Assembly: GCA_038021145.1 (NCBI GenBank)
Contig: JBBPHT010000014.1
Location: 930,001-994,000, forward strand
Direction: 5' to 3'
Source of the DNA: Phyllosticta citriasiana
Taxonomy: Eukaryota > Ascomycota > Dothideomycetes > Botryosphaeriales > Phyllostictaceae
DNA length: 64,000 nucleotides
Positions 11,629-22,745 of the stretch are shown here, in pieces. The translations under genes were made by a program, and so were the position numbers. Every line of letters begins with the position of its first letter. Position 1 is the stretch's first letter. The notes beneath the pieces are model-generated. The model was given only the letters and a program-made list of their open reading frames with translations, was not told the DNA's origin and ran no database searches.

Positions 11629-14012
11629 TAATAACCCGTATAAGAAGCGTAAGGCTAAGAAAGAACTTTATAATCTTTAGTATACTATCCTAGGAGATTT
11701 CTAAGCCTATATCACTAAGTTTACCTACCTTACCCTTAATACTAAGACTCTACGTACTTAGTAGAAGGAAGAACTTTATACCTCTACTAACCCTACTCTT
11801 AGGACTTATATGACTTTATATAAGGAAGATAACTCTATATCCTTCTATATATATATAGCTAAAGCCTTATCTATTACTTATAACCTTAAAGAGTAATGCT
11901 TATACTATATCTAGTCTAATAAGTCTAAAGTAAGTAGAGGTAGGAAGAATAATCCTATAAGAAAACCTATAAGTCCTTAGCCCTAGTAACCTCTATAGAT
12001 AAATCTACCTCCTATATAACTATAGGAGCTAGCTCTAAGATATAGGAGACTTAGAAGATAATAACCTCTAGCTCTTCTAATCTCTACTTTAAGTATAGCC
12101 TACCTAGCTACTTTACTTAGGATTATATAAATAGAGAAATTAAGGACCTTAAGCCTAACTACTAGTATTACTATAACTCTAAGAAAGAATGCCCTTTATA
12201 TAAATCTAATAATTAAGCCTTAGAAAACTCTAAGCTCTAGGGAAAGAGCCTACCCTAGAGATAGAAGTTAGGGCCCTATATATTACTAGTACTAATATTA
12301 ACATCTGTAACCTTATTAGAGGAGACGCCTTTACTATATAAACTAAAATTTATAAGAACGGTTAGTCCCTAGCTACCTCTACTCTTATTAATATAGGTAC
12401 CCTAGGAACTAGCTTCATCTATCCCTAAATAGGACTATACCTTAAAGCCTTAGGTATATAATAATTTAAGATTACTAGTAGACTCCTTAAGGTAGTAGGA
12501 TTTAATAACTAAATTAGCGCTTATCTATACTATATATATTTCCTTACCCTTAATCTTTCTAGAAACCTCTATAAAATATAGTCCTTTATTAGTAATATTA
12601 GCCGATATTCCCTTATTCTTAGAAAACATTTCTTCGTAAAAAATAACATCCTTCTAGACTACTATATAAACTCCCTTATCTTCCTTAATAAGACCGCCTA
12701 ACCCGCGGTTACTAAATAGCTACCTATTATTTAATTAGTCGTACGATAAAAAGAAAAGATTTTAGAAAAACATTAAAAAGACTTTAAAAGAAGAGAAAAA
12801 GCCTAAAAAATAGAAGAACTTTTCGTTCTACTTAGTATACTCTTTACCTACGAAGATCCCCTTAAAATTTAATTTACTACTTTATATAACATCGATACCT
12901 ACATCCTAGAACTCTCTACTAAGGAAGAAGATAAAGAAACCTAGTAACTTATTACTAGTAAGCTTCCCCCCTAGTATAAAGACTATACTAATATCTTCTC
13001 TAAATACTAGTCTAACACTATTCTACCCTACTAACCTAGCGTTAACTATAAGATTATGATTAAAGGAGAAGAACCCTTTTCTCTTCCTCCTAGCCCCTTA
13101 TATAGTATAACTATAGAATAACTCTAGGCCGCTAAGAAATACATTCTAGAGAACCTAGAGAAAGGCTTTATTATTAAAAGTAACGCACTATACGCCTCTC
13201 CTATTCTTATAGTCCGTAAACTAGGGGGAGGATAGTAATTTTATATAGATTATAGAAAGCTTAACCTTTATATAAGAAAAGACCCCTACCCTCTCCCCCT
13301 AATCTAAGAAATCCTATAGAGAGTAGCTAAAGGAAAGGTATTTATAAAACTAGACATTAGATAGGCTTTCTATTATTTCCGCATAGATAGCTAGTCTAAA
13401 GACCTAACTACCTTCTATATAAGGTATAGTTACTTTAAATTTATAGTCTTACCTTTTAGTCTTTATAATAGTCCCGCCTCCTTCTAACCCTTTATTAATA
13501 AAGAGTTAATACCGTACCTTAATGAATTTATTATTACCTTTATAGACGACCTCCTTATTATTTCTAAGAATCCTAAGGACTATAAGATACACGTATAATA
13601 AGTTCTTTAGTAACTTCATTAAGCTAGACTTTAGGCTAACATTAAGAAATCTAAATTCTTAGTCTAGAAGACCCGCTTCTTAGACTATATTATCTCTACT
13701 AATAGCATTTCTATAGACCCTAATAAGACTATAGCTATATAAACTTAGGAGCTACTAATAACTCTTAAAGGCCTTTAGGCCTTCCTTAGCTTCTATAACT
13801 TCTACTATAACTTCATGCCTAAGTACGGACGAGTAGCTTAACTACTAGAGAAGTTATGCTCTAAATAAAAGTTCCGTATACTATAAATATAGGAAGTCTA
13901 GGCCTTTAAAAAATTAAAAGAAATAATGACTAGTACCCTAGTTATGGCCTACTATAATCTAAAGGCACTAACCTATACGGAAATAGATGCTAGTAATAGT
14001 ATAGTTACTAGT
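11629..14012 (+). pseudogene. G2 gag C-terminus, protease, RT and start of RNase H
   Basis: This continues the gag frame interrupted at 3699 (NNPYKKRKAKKELYN, then YITKFTYL). A degraded zinc-knuckle-like Cys/His region lies at about 12150-12210. A protease-like motif at about 12385-12420 reads LINIGTLGTSFI, where the expected D of D[TS]G is Asn. RT at about 13130-13600 includes SPILIVRKLGGG, IDYRKLN, RKDPYPLPLI and an intact FIDD box at 13539-13550. RNase H begins near 13975 with the D-A-S-N-S motif. The frame is cut at 14012 by G3a, inserted at CTAGT (14008-14012). Confidence 0.82.
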
Positions 14013-14212
14013 TATAAGATTTAGCACCGTAGGGAGTCGAATTAAGGTTAAATAATAATAATGTATTTAGTATAGATATTAGACGAAACCTTATAAACTA
14101 AGGTTTCGTCTTCTAAGGGCTTTTATATGCCCTTACTACTATGTACGGCCCTCTTTAGGCCCTAGTTAGAGTCTACTAGGCCCTATCTTAGGTCTAAGTC
14201 TATAGTATTATA
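14013..14212 (-). repeat. 3' LTR of G3a
   Basis: 200 bp, aligned end to end with 29403-29602 and, inverted, with 54361-54558. Confidence 0.9.
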
Positions 14213-15059
14213 CTATCCCCCCCTCTAAAAGGGCTATCCTTAGACTATTAATAAGTAGTTATCTTAAGGGTGCTAAGTAGTATAGAGTATAGTAGTATCA
14301 TTTATTATTTCCTTATATTATTTAGCCTAAGGGTATAGTTATGCCGTTAGGCGCGTTCTAGTCTATAATTATTATTATTATAGCCTTAAGCATTATTATA
14401 TAGTAATAGGTTTCTTTATTTAAGTCTATAGAGTCATCTACTTTATTATTAGCCTTATAGCTTATATATAAGCGCCTAGATGTTAGCTTATAGGTATAGA
14501 GTTAGTAGCTAGTAGCGTATAAATAGGGTTACTTATCTTACCTATTTCTCTATCCTTTTTACCTACTACCTTTATACTACTCTCTTAGCCTTATAACTAT
14601 AACTATAGCCCCCCCCTATCTTATATATAATAAGGTTTATAGCTACCCGGTTTATTTTTAACCTTAGCTACTATTAGATTACCCTACTTATATATACTAC
14701 ATTTATTACTAGTCTAGGGTACTATTAGGTGACCCTTTAGCTCCTATTATAAAACTATAGCCCTCTACTTATAAGTATAAGGCGCCTAGTAGCTCTCCTA
14801 GGGGTAATACTAGTACTAGGGGTTATAAGCTATAGGTTTACTTATAGTAAGTTATTAAAGCTAATTTCCTAACCGGTTACTACTAATCACTTTAGGGACC
14901 CTTTAATTATTTAGGCTTAGATCTATATATTATTTATTAGTTATAAGGCGCTAATAGGTAGGAGTAGTAAGTATATATACTATACCGCTATAGCTAATTA
15001 GTATAAATAGGTAGGCTATTTAGGTGCTACTTAGGTGTGTTACTAACTAGTTATTAGTA
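14213..15059. other. G3a 3' tail, LTR-proximal part
   Basis: RIP-degraded sequence inside the 3' LTR starting with the polypurine tract. I see no clear domain. The + strand may contain the beginning of the antisense frame described next. Confidence 0.4.
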
Positions 15060-15610
15060 GATTAATAAGTATTTTTATTACGTAGTTAACATAGTACTAG
15101 AGGAGTATAAGTACTTAATTAACTACGCCTATTATGCTATAGCGTATAATAAGTTAGAGTCTTATTACTAGACCTAGTCTTAGGCTTAGGTATCTTATTT
15201 ATCTCCCCTCCTTATAGCTACTAGTAGTATAGCTACTACTCCCCTACTAGCGTCCTATTCTAAGGCTAAGCTAGATTATGCTTATAGTCTTTTAGATAAT
15301 AATACATACGATACTACTACTCTAGCCTAGTAAGATATATTCATGTATCCTTTAGCTTTATAGTTTAGCTACTTAAACATACTAGAGTATATAGCTTAGA
15401 ACTATACTAAGGCTATAGGTAATAGCATAAAGAGTAAGGGGGTTATACTAGTAGAGTTAGGTTATTATTAGTAGGTAAGTTACTACACTATATAGGAGTA
15501 TTAGAAGGTAAGTTATTACTACTTATACCTCTATTTAGGTACCTATTAGCTAACCTATAGTAGAATACTAGTAGCCTTTTTAGCCCTAATAAGCCTACTA
15601 ATATTATTAT
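15060..15610 (+). pseudogene. Candidate accessory frame in the G3a 3' tail, antisense to gag-pol
   Basis: One + strand frame (opposite to pol) stays coding-like for about 180 codons. Its interruptions are nearly all TAG, as expected from RIP of CAG/TGG. One stretch of about 47 codons has no stop (including LSPLLIATSSIATTPLLASY and SKAKLDYAYSLLDNN). The other two + frames over the same stretch have TAA and TAG stops throughout. I recognise no family. Against it: no second copy of this region exists in the window for comparison, and AT-rich RIP DNA gives chance open stretches. Confidence 0.35.
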
Positions 15611-16199
15611 AAATAAGGGATTAGAGTAGTTATAGCTATTATGTATATATATTACGCCCGCCTATTATAATACCCTTTACTATAGTAGCTAATCTAGGCT
15701 CTCTTTTCTTTTTATAAGATTTATTTATGCTAGTAGGGCGTTCCTATTTTCTCTAGTTCCTATACGGGTTTTAGTTAGTAGAGTTATTAGGTCCTTTTTA
15801 ATACCCTTACGGTAATTAAGGTCTTTTACGGGTATAGTTAGTAGAAATAGTCTACTTATATTAGGCTAAGTCTATAGGATAGTTTCTAAGATATACTTAT
15901 TCCTATCTAGTACTTATCCTTACCTGTTACTCCCTATAATCCTTTCTATACTCCTATTTAAATGAACATGCCTATATTATTACCTAGGCTACCGCTTAGG
16001 TTATCTCCCTATTTCTATAGGGTGTTATTAGGGCCCGTTAGGGCCCTAAGGGGGCCCCCTACTACCGCTATTACCCCTTTAGGTTTATTTCTAGACCCTA
16101 GGGGTTATCTTTATCCTTACTTTATAGGGCCCGCTAGGGTTAGCCTATTAGCCGCCCCTTTAGGTACTACCTACTTACATTTAGCTAGGTTCTTTAAAA

Positions 16200-17172
16200 C
16201 GTTATAGGTAGACTTATATACGTCTATTATTTCTTAGTAGTTATCTAGGCCGTCCTTATATATCTATTTATTAAATTTATTCCCGTAGCCTACCTACTTA
16301 ATATAGTACTATACCCCTCTAGGGGTAAGCTTATAGTCTATAATAGTTTCTACTTCCTAGTACTTATTACCCTCATTATTAATCTTAATAGGGTAGGGTT
16401 TAGCATCTACTAGGCCCTAATAGGGTTCTAGTAGGGAGATATAGAATGTTAGGTAGATCCTTACTATGCTTAGTAGGAGGTCTAGTTTATATATTAGCCT
16501 GCTATATTATTTAATAATAGGGAAAGGGCCTAGATAGCGGGCGTCTAACTTCTTTATTAGCCGTTTAGTATGAATATTCTTTAATAAAAGAAGCACTCTT
16601 TCTCCTACATTAAATTATTTATCTAATTAGTGACGGTTAGCGTACTTAGCCTAGAGTACTTAGGCGTGCTCTATGCGCTCCTTAGCCTTCTTACATATTT
16701 TAGTTAGCTAGTAAAGGTAGCTCTCTACCTACTAAGCTTACTTAGAGTCTGTTAGCACTATAATATTAGGGCCTATAGTAACCCCTTCATTATTAATTAG
16801 GTGCCCTATAGTAGCCCTATTACTCCCCCCCCCCCCCGTCTAGGGTGTAGTATCTAGTATACTATTAGGAAGATTAGGCACCTAGCTATAGGCTAGGTAT
16901 ATTAGAGTGAACTTAGTTATTAAGTAGACTTTACTATTATAGGTGAAGGCCGCTTTATATAAGCGTAAGGCCTAGTCTAATTATTTATAGTTAATATACA
17001 TGTATAGGTACGCCTCTAGCTCCTAGTTTTAGTACTTAGTTTACCTATTAGTCTATAGGTAGAACACTATGCTTAACTTTTAGATAACCCTTAAGTAGTA
17101 GTAGAATGCGCTCTAGTAGTTACTTATAAAGAGGCTACCCTAGTCTAAGATGATATTAATTAGGCACCTAGT
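16200..17172 (-). pseudogene. G3a integrase C-terminal part and chromodomain
   Basis: On the minus strand, reading down from 17172, the frame gives INIILD.GSLFISN, a form of the integrase IVSDRGSxFTS core, then YLRV, QKLSIVF, QELEAYLYMYINYKQLD and further integrase C-terminal sequence. At about 16390-16210 a chromodomain-like segment reads YWEVETIIDYKLTPRGVQYY, then VGYGNKFNKQ. A 13-C homopolymer lies at 16825-16837. The frame is cut at 17172 by Copia A, so the upstream pol domains are absent here. Confidence 0.75.
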
Positions 17173-17549
17173 TATTAGCGGTATTCTATAAAGATAAGTA
17201 ATATCTTTATTATATACCGTATAGTAGATGGTTTATAGTAGAGAATGTAGTAGATTCTTTACTATAAGAGAACTTCCTTAAAGGACTAACTAGTAGGCTA
17301 CCTAAGGATGTTTATATAGAAGAACCTATAGATTCTAGAGAGTTCTATCTCTAGGTAATTAGTAATAGGTTCTTCTATTAATAGAAGACGATTTCTAATT
17401 AATCTAGACTAGAAGATTCTAGGCCTTAGTAATAAGATAATCTAGAATAAGGGCTAGAATCTGAAAGAACCCGAAGGAATAAGTTCTTAGTAATAGAAGA
17501 GGTCTAGAGGAGTCTAGAATAGTCTAGACTTATTCTTAGGCCTCTAACA
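17173..17549 (-). repeat. 3' LTR of Copia A
   Basis: 377 bp, pair of 22369-22745 and near identical to the LTRs of copies B and C. Confidence 0.92.
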
Positions 17550-20500
17550 CTCCCCCTAACTTATTACGCAGGGTAATAGAGAGGAATTTAGTAAAGAGAG
17601 CCTTAGTAAGTACCTTAGTTAAGGCGTCTATAGGCATCTCTTTAGTAGAGATATAGGAGAATCTTATAAGATTTTCCTTAACTAGCTGCCTTAAGAAGTG
17701 ATACCTTATGTCTATATTCTTAGACTTTTTAGTAGCATCTTCCGTAGTAGCTATAGCCGGTATGTTATCCCCTTTAAGGACTATAGGAGTAGGTATAAGG
17801 TCTTTATAACCTAACTCTTCTAAAAATCCTTTAATATAAAGGATAACCTTAGCTAGTATACTATAACCTATGTATTCTGCCTCTATAGTAGAAATAGAGA
17901 CATAGGTTAGTCTACTAGCCTTCTAGGCTATAGGCCCATTAGTAGAGTAAATAATATAAGCTGCTAGAGAATGTCTATTAAGCTCATTCCCTAAGTTAGA
18001 GTCGGAGTAGGATTCTAGATTAAAACTAGTACCCTTATAGGTAATAGTATAATCTTTAGTTCCTTTTAGATAGAATAAGACTCTTTTAGCAGCTCTAAGG
18101 TGCTCTACTAGAGGGCAGCTTAAATACTAGCTTAAAGAAGCTAGTATATAAGCTATATCAGGCCTAGTATAGACTATAGCATATAGAAGAGAGCCTATTA
18201 AAGATCTATACTCTTTAATAAGGTCTTCACTAGCCTAATAGTCCGTGGGTGGTCTAGGAAGCTCCTTATATAAATAAGGAGTCTTAGAAGGCGTAATAGA
18301 GCTTAGAGAGAAAGTCTCTAAGACTTTAGAAAGATAACCTTCCTATGATAAAGATATAGTCTTTTTAGACCTATCCCGGGTGACTTGAATTCCTAAATAA
18401 TAGGAAATAGGTCCTAGGTCCTTAATAGTAAACCTAGATCTTATTAATTCTTTAAAAGAATTAATAATAGATATATCCTTACTAAAAAGTAGGATATCGT
18501 CTACGTATACTAAGACCCATATAAATAAGCCTTCTTTAAAGGTCTTAGTATATAAGCAGGCCTTAGATAGAAGCTGTTTATAGCCGTTCTCTTCTAAGAA
18601 GTGGCTAAAATAGGCTGCCCATGCCCTAGGAGCTTATTTTAGGCTATAGAGAGCTTTCTTTAATTTATAGACTTTATTATTAAGCTTAAAGCCTATAGGT
18701 TAATGTACATAGACGTCTTTATTTATTTTCCTATTTAGGAAGGCGGTTTCGACGTCTATATGTATGATTTCTAGGTCTAAATAGGTAGAAAGGCTTAGTA
18801 GTAGGCGTAAAACTATAGGTAAGACTATAGGACTAAAAGTCTCTTTATAGTTTATACCATACTCCTAATTTTAGCCTTATACTACCCATCTAGCCTTATA
18901 GCGGGTAATATTTCCCTTATTATTAGTTTTAATCTTATAGACCTATTTGCCTCTAAGAATTTTATTATCCTTAGGCGGGTCTACTAAGATCTAGGTTTAA
19001 TTCTTAATAAGGGAATTATATTCTTCCCGCATAGCTCTCTGCTAGTCTAGGCTATTAGGAGAATTAATAGCCTAACTATAAGTAGTAGGTTCTCTATTAC
19101 TATAGAGTAAGTAATACGAGATATCTTCCTCTATATTACTTAAGCCTTCTATAGTAACATAGCTGCTACTACTAGGGATTCTAACCTCTTTAAAGGTCTC
19201 TCTAAGAGGATGAGGTACTTCTTCTATAGGGCTATTAATAGTAGCCTCTACAGTAGTAGATTCCTTAGAGGATTTTTCTCTAAGGCACTCACTTCTCCTA
19301 GGCTCCTCCCTACTAGTATCTATAGTAGTTATAGACCTAGATCTTAGTCTATTAGGAGGGCTAGTTATAGAAGAGGGAAATATAGGCTTAGTATAGTCTA
19401 TATCTTCCTTATCTTCTATAGTTTCAGTATAGGGAGAAGGAAATTCATCCTCTTTAAAGGTAACATCCCTAGTACGTATAATAGCTTGTTTTTCTATATC
19501 CCAGCATCTATAAATATGCTCCCCCTTAAAGCCTAATAATATACCAGGCCTAGAGCGTGGAGAATACTTAGAGGATATAGTACGCTTTTCTCTAGGGATG
19601 TTTATAAAGACTTTACTTCCGAAAGTCTTTATATAAGAGAGATTTATAGTAGGAGACCTGCCCTTAGCTATATTTAGCTAGGCTAGAGGTGAAATACCCT
19701 CTAGGGACTTCTTAGGGGTCCGGTTTAGAATATAAGTGGCGGTTTTAATAGCCTCTAGCTAGAAGGTAAGAGGAACCTTAGAATTTAAGAGAAGGTAATG
19801 GGTAATAGTATCTATTAACCTATGTGTCCTCTCTATAAGCCCGTTTTACTCTGGGCTATAAGGAGAACTCTTTTCTAGAGTTATTCCTTTATTTTTAGCT
19901 AGTAAATCTAGCTAAGTTCCCCTATATTCTAGGCTATTATCTAGCCTTAAAGACTAGACTTTACCATGCGGCTCTATAAGTTTAAGATAGTAAACTATCT
20001 TATTATAGGCTTCTCCTTTAGTAAATAGGGGGAATACCCATGTAAACCTACTATAATAGTCTATAAAGGCTATATAGTAGGTGTATCCCCCTATTCCCTT
20101 AGGAGTAATAGGTCCTACGACATCTAGACCTATTTTCTTATAGGGTTTAGAGACCGCTACTAGTATAGTAGATATAGTACGCTTAGATTTAGCTAAAGGG
20201 CATATAGAATAGTCTATTTTACTACCCTTAATAGGTAGTAATGCCCTAAGAGCTTCTAAGTTTATATGCCCTAACCTATTATGCCATAGGTTTAAATCTG
20301 CTATATATAAGTGATTTATAGTAGATTCTACCTTAGGTAGAATGAATAGGTTATTTTAAAGTAAAACTTCAGCATATATCTGCTCTCTTTTATCTATAAG
20401 TCTTAAGTTCTTTATATCTAGATATATACCATGTATATATAGCCTAGATATAGAGATAAGATTTATAGATAAATCGGGGATATAGAGAGTATCTAGAAGG

Positions 20501-21489
20501 GTTAGATTTATCCTTCTATTAGTGTACTTAAAGGTAATAGGTATAGTGCCTATTTCTTTAGCATAGATCTCTCCTTTACCTAGTTTTATAGGTAAATTTA
20601 CTTCTTTTAAAGAAGTAAAGAGATCTTTATGTCTAGATATATAGGCTGTAGTACCGGTGTCTAGAATCTAGTCATTTAGGCTGGGACCCGCGGTAAAATA
20701 AGAGGTATAACCCGTAATGTATAGGGTATCCTCTAAATCCGTAGGACTACTATTATTTTCTTTACCCTTTAAATTCCTAGCTCTTTTATAGCAGTCCTTT
20801 TCTAGATGGCCATTCTTTTTATAATAAGAGCACTTCTTAGTACTCTTATTATTATAAGTAGAGGCGTTCTTTTTAGAAGAAGATTTCCCTTTATTACTAG
20901 TTATAGTAATAAGGGCAGTATTACTTTCTTCTTCTAGTTCTCGGCACTGAGACTCTTCTACTAGACGCTCTATAAGGTGGTCTAGAGTAGTCTCTTCTTT
21001 TAGCCCTAGCTAGGCTACGGCGCTCTATGAAGAATAGCTACTAGGTATATTACTAAAGAATATACCTAGTTTCTACCTCTCTAATAAGGCCATCTTAGTC
21101 TAAGATAATAGGCTTATCTCATCTAATAGATTAGCCACCTAGGTATTAATATCTCCCGTATCTTTAAGGCTTAGTAGCCTTATAAAGTGTGAGACTTCCC
21201 ATGAAAGTCCCTTAGATTCACATCTTTTTCTAAGGGCTTCTCCCATAGAACTTACAGTTCTATAATGGGCAATACTAGAATAAAGTTTAGGATCTATAGA
21301 GGTCCTAATGAAAGTCCTTATTCTAGCATTATTAACCTCCTAGGTAGGATCTTCTACTTTAGGTTAAGATTTAGAGTCTAGATGGGCTTTTAGCCCTTCT
21401 ATAATCACTATATTATTTATAGTAGATCGCTAAGACTCCTAGTTCTCAGGGCCTTTAAGTTTAGGAATACTAGGGACTTCTTTTCCCAT
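17536..21489 (-). pseudogene. Copia A gag-pol polyprotein (single frame, with RIP stops)
   Basis: A single 1318-codon frame runs from ATG (21489-21487, MGKE) to TAA (17538-17536), which lies within the 3' LTR. Order: gag with a zinc knuckle whose second Cys is Tyr, protease, GAG-pre-integrase and integrase, RT, RNase H. This is the Copia order, with integrase before RT. The RT catalytic box is intact (YVDD at 18496-18507), unlike copy B. The frame contains TAG codons at Gln/Trp positions, for example in the gag N-terminus, so the polyprotein cannot be translated in full without suppression. No frameshift relative to copy B is apparent. Confidence 0.88.
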
Positions 21490-22351
21490 ATTTCCTAGTA
21501 GAAGATGTTCCTTTCTTAAGGTATATTAAAGATTTTATACCTTATAGAGGTCTTTAGAGTATAAAACTCTATGTACTTATAGTTTTAAGCGGAAACTATA
21601 AGTGTATGAAGTCTCGAAGTTTATTAGGTGCTAATGGGCCTGATGCACCTAATAGAAAGTAGGGAGTTTATTAGAGTATTGATGTTTTCTCTAATAACTT
21701 AGCCGGGAGTAGAGATATAAAGAATCTGATTTTAGATCCTTATCCGCCGAGTTTTTCTCTTTAAAACGGTATACTACTTTGCTTACCAAGCAAAGTATTC
21801 AGGTCGATGCGGGTCGAAAACGTTTTAAAGTATCGTGAAGTTTTAGTGTTCCTTGTGCCAAGACACTAGCGGGAACTAGTGTAAATAGGTAACGCTTAGG
21901 CCTAATATGGTATAGAGGCCGCGTAGCCACACCTTATATTAACGTAGTTAATAGAAGTGTGAGGAAATCCGGAGAAAGGCGGAGAAAGGTAAAGAATAGG
22001 TAGTAAATAAGGTTATTCTAGACTACTAGAAGGTTCTAGAATAAAATCCTAGGTAGATATAGGCCCGACGGTCCTAGGAAAAATTTGATAGGCTAAGAGC
22101 CTAAGGATAGGGCTTAGGATACTAGTCCTTACCCTAAGAAATGCCTTACTTATATAAATAAGTAGGCTTTCCCTAGACTTCTTTATAAGTTTAGCTTAAT
22201 AGCTATCCACTAAGATAGTCTTACTAAGCCTTACTTATAAGAGCGGTCTAGTATAGAAAGAATAGTATATTCTTTCTTATAAGTAGGGAAGGAAGTGAAA
22301 TCCTACTTATAAATTATAAGGTAAGCTATATAGTAATCTATAGATTACTAT
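21490..22351 (-). other. Copia A 5' leader
   Basis: This untranslated leader of about 860 nt lies between the primer site and the gag ATG. It keeps more CA/TG than the rest and contains inverted repeats equivalent to those in copy B, for example the hairpin arms ACTTATAGTTT/AAACTATAAGT near 21575-21600. The frame open in copy B's leader has a TGA here, so the leader is probably not coding. Confidence 0.6.
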
Positions 22352-22368
22352 TAGCCGGGCTCATAACC
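22352..22368 (-). promoter_or_regulatory. Copia A primer-binding site (tRNA-Met anticodon-arm type)
   Basis: Directly next to the 5' LTR. On the element strand it reads GGTTATGAGCCC, complementary to GGGCTCATAACC, the anticodon arm of tRNA-Met (initiator-like). Priming would use a half-tRNA, as known for Drosophila copia. Confidence 0.72.
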
Positions 22369-22745
22369 TGTTAGCGGTATTCTATAAAGATAAGTAATAT
22401 CTTTATTATATACCATATAGTAGATGGTTTATAGTAGAGAATGTAGTAGATTCTTTACTATAAGAGAACTTCCTTAAAGGACTAACTAGTAGGCTACCTA
22501 AGGATGTTTATATAGAAGAACCTATAGATTCTAGAGAGTTCTATCTCTAGGTAATTAGTAATAGGTTCTTCTATTAATAGAAGACGATTTCTAATTAATC
22601 TAGACTAGAAGATTCTAGGCCTTAGTAATAAGACAATCTAGAATAAGGGCTAGAATCTAAAAGAACCCGAAGGAATAAGTTCTTAGTAATAGAAGAGGTC
22701 TAGAAGAGTCTAGAATAGTCTAGACTTATTCTTAGGCCTCTAATA
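22369..22745 (-). repeat. 5' LTR of Copia A
   Basis: 377 bp, the pair of 17173-17549. It begins exactly at the primer-site boundary. Confidence 0.92.

Larger units (their letters stand above)
17173..22745 (-). mobile_element. Ty1/Copia element, copy A, full length
   Basis: 5573 bp with 377-bp LTRs at 17173-17549 and 22369-22745, each TG...CA in ancestral form. The same 6-mer CCTAGT lies on both sides (17167-17172 and 22746-22751), compatible with a 5-6 bp target duplication. Left flank is G3a integrase and right flank is the G1b chromodomain, so it sits exactly on a deletion junction. Length is identical to copy B. It is clearly less RIP-damaged than the Gypsy elements and is therefore probably a younger arrival. 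Confidence 0.92.

Noticed and set aside
15962..16207. 81-codon + frame in the G3a tail
   Set aside because: It lies antisense next to the chromodomain, with Leu/Pro/Gly-rich low-complexity composition. It may be chance openness in a CC/GG-rich patch.
17536..21489. Reassigned TAG codon (UAG read as Gln/Trp) rather than mutation
   Set aside because: TAG replaces both Gln and Trp, and missense changes (Asp to Asn, Cys to Tyr, His to Tyr) follow the same C-to-T/G-to-A pattern. RIP explains all of it. The host gene uses ordinary codons and TAA.
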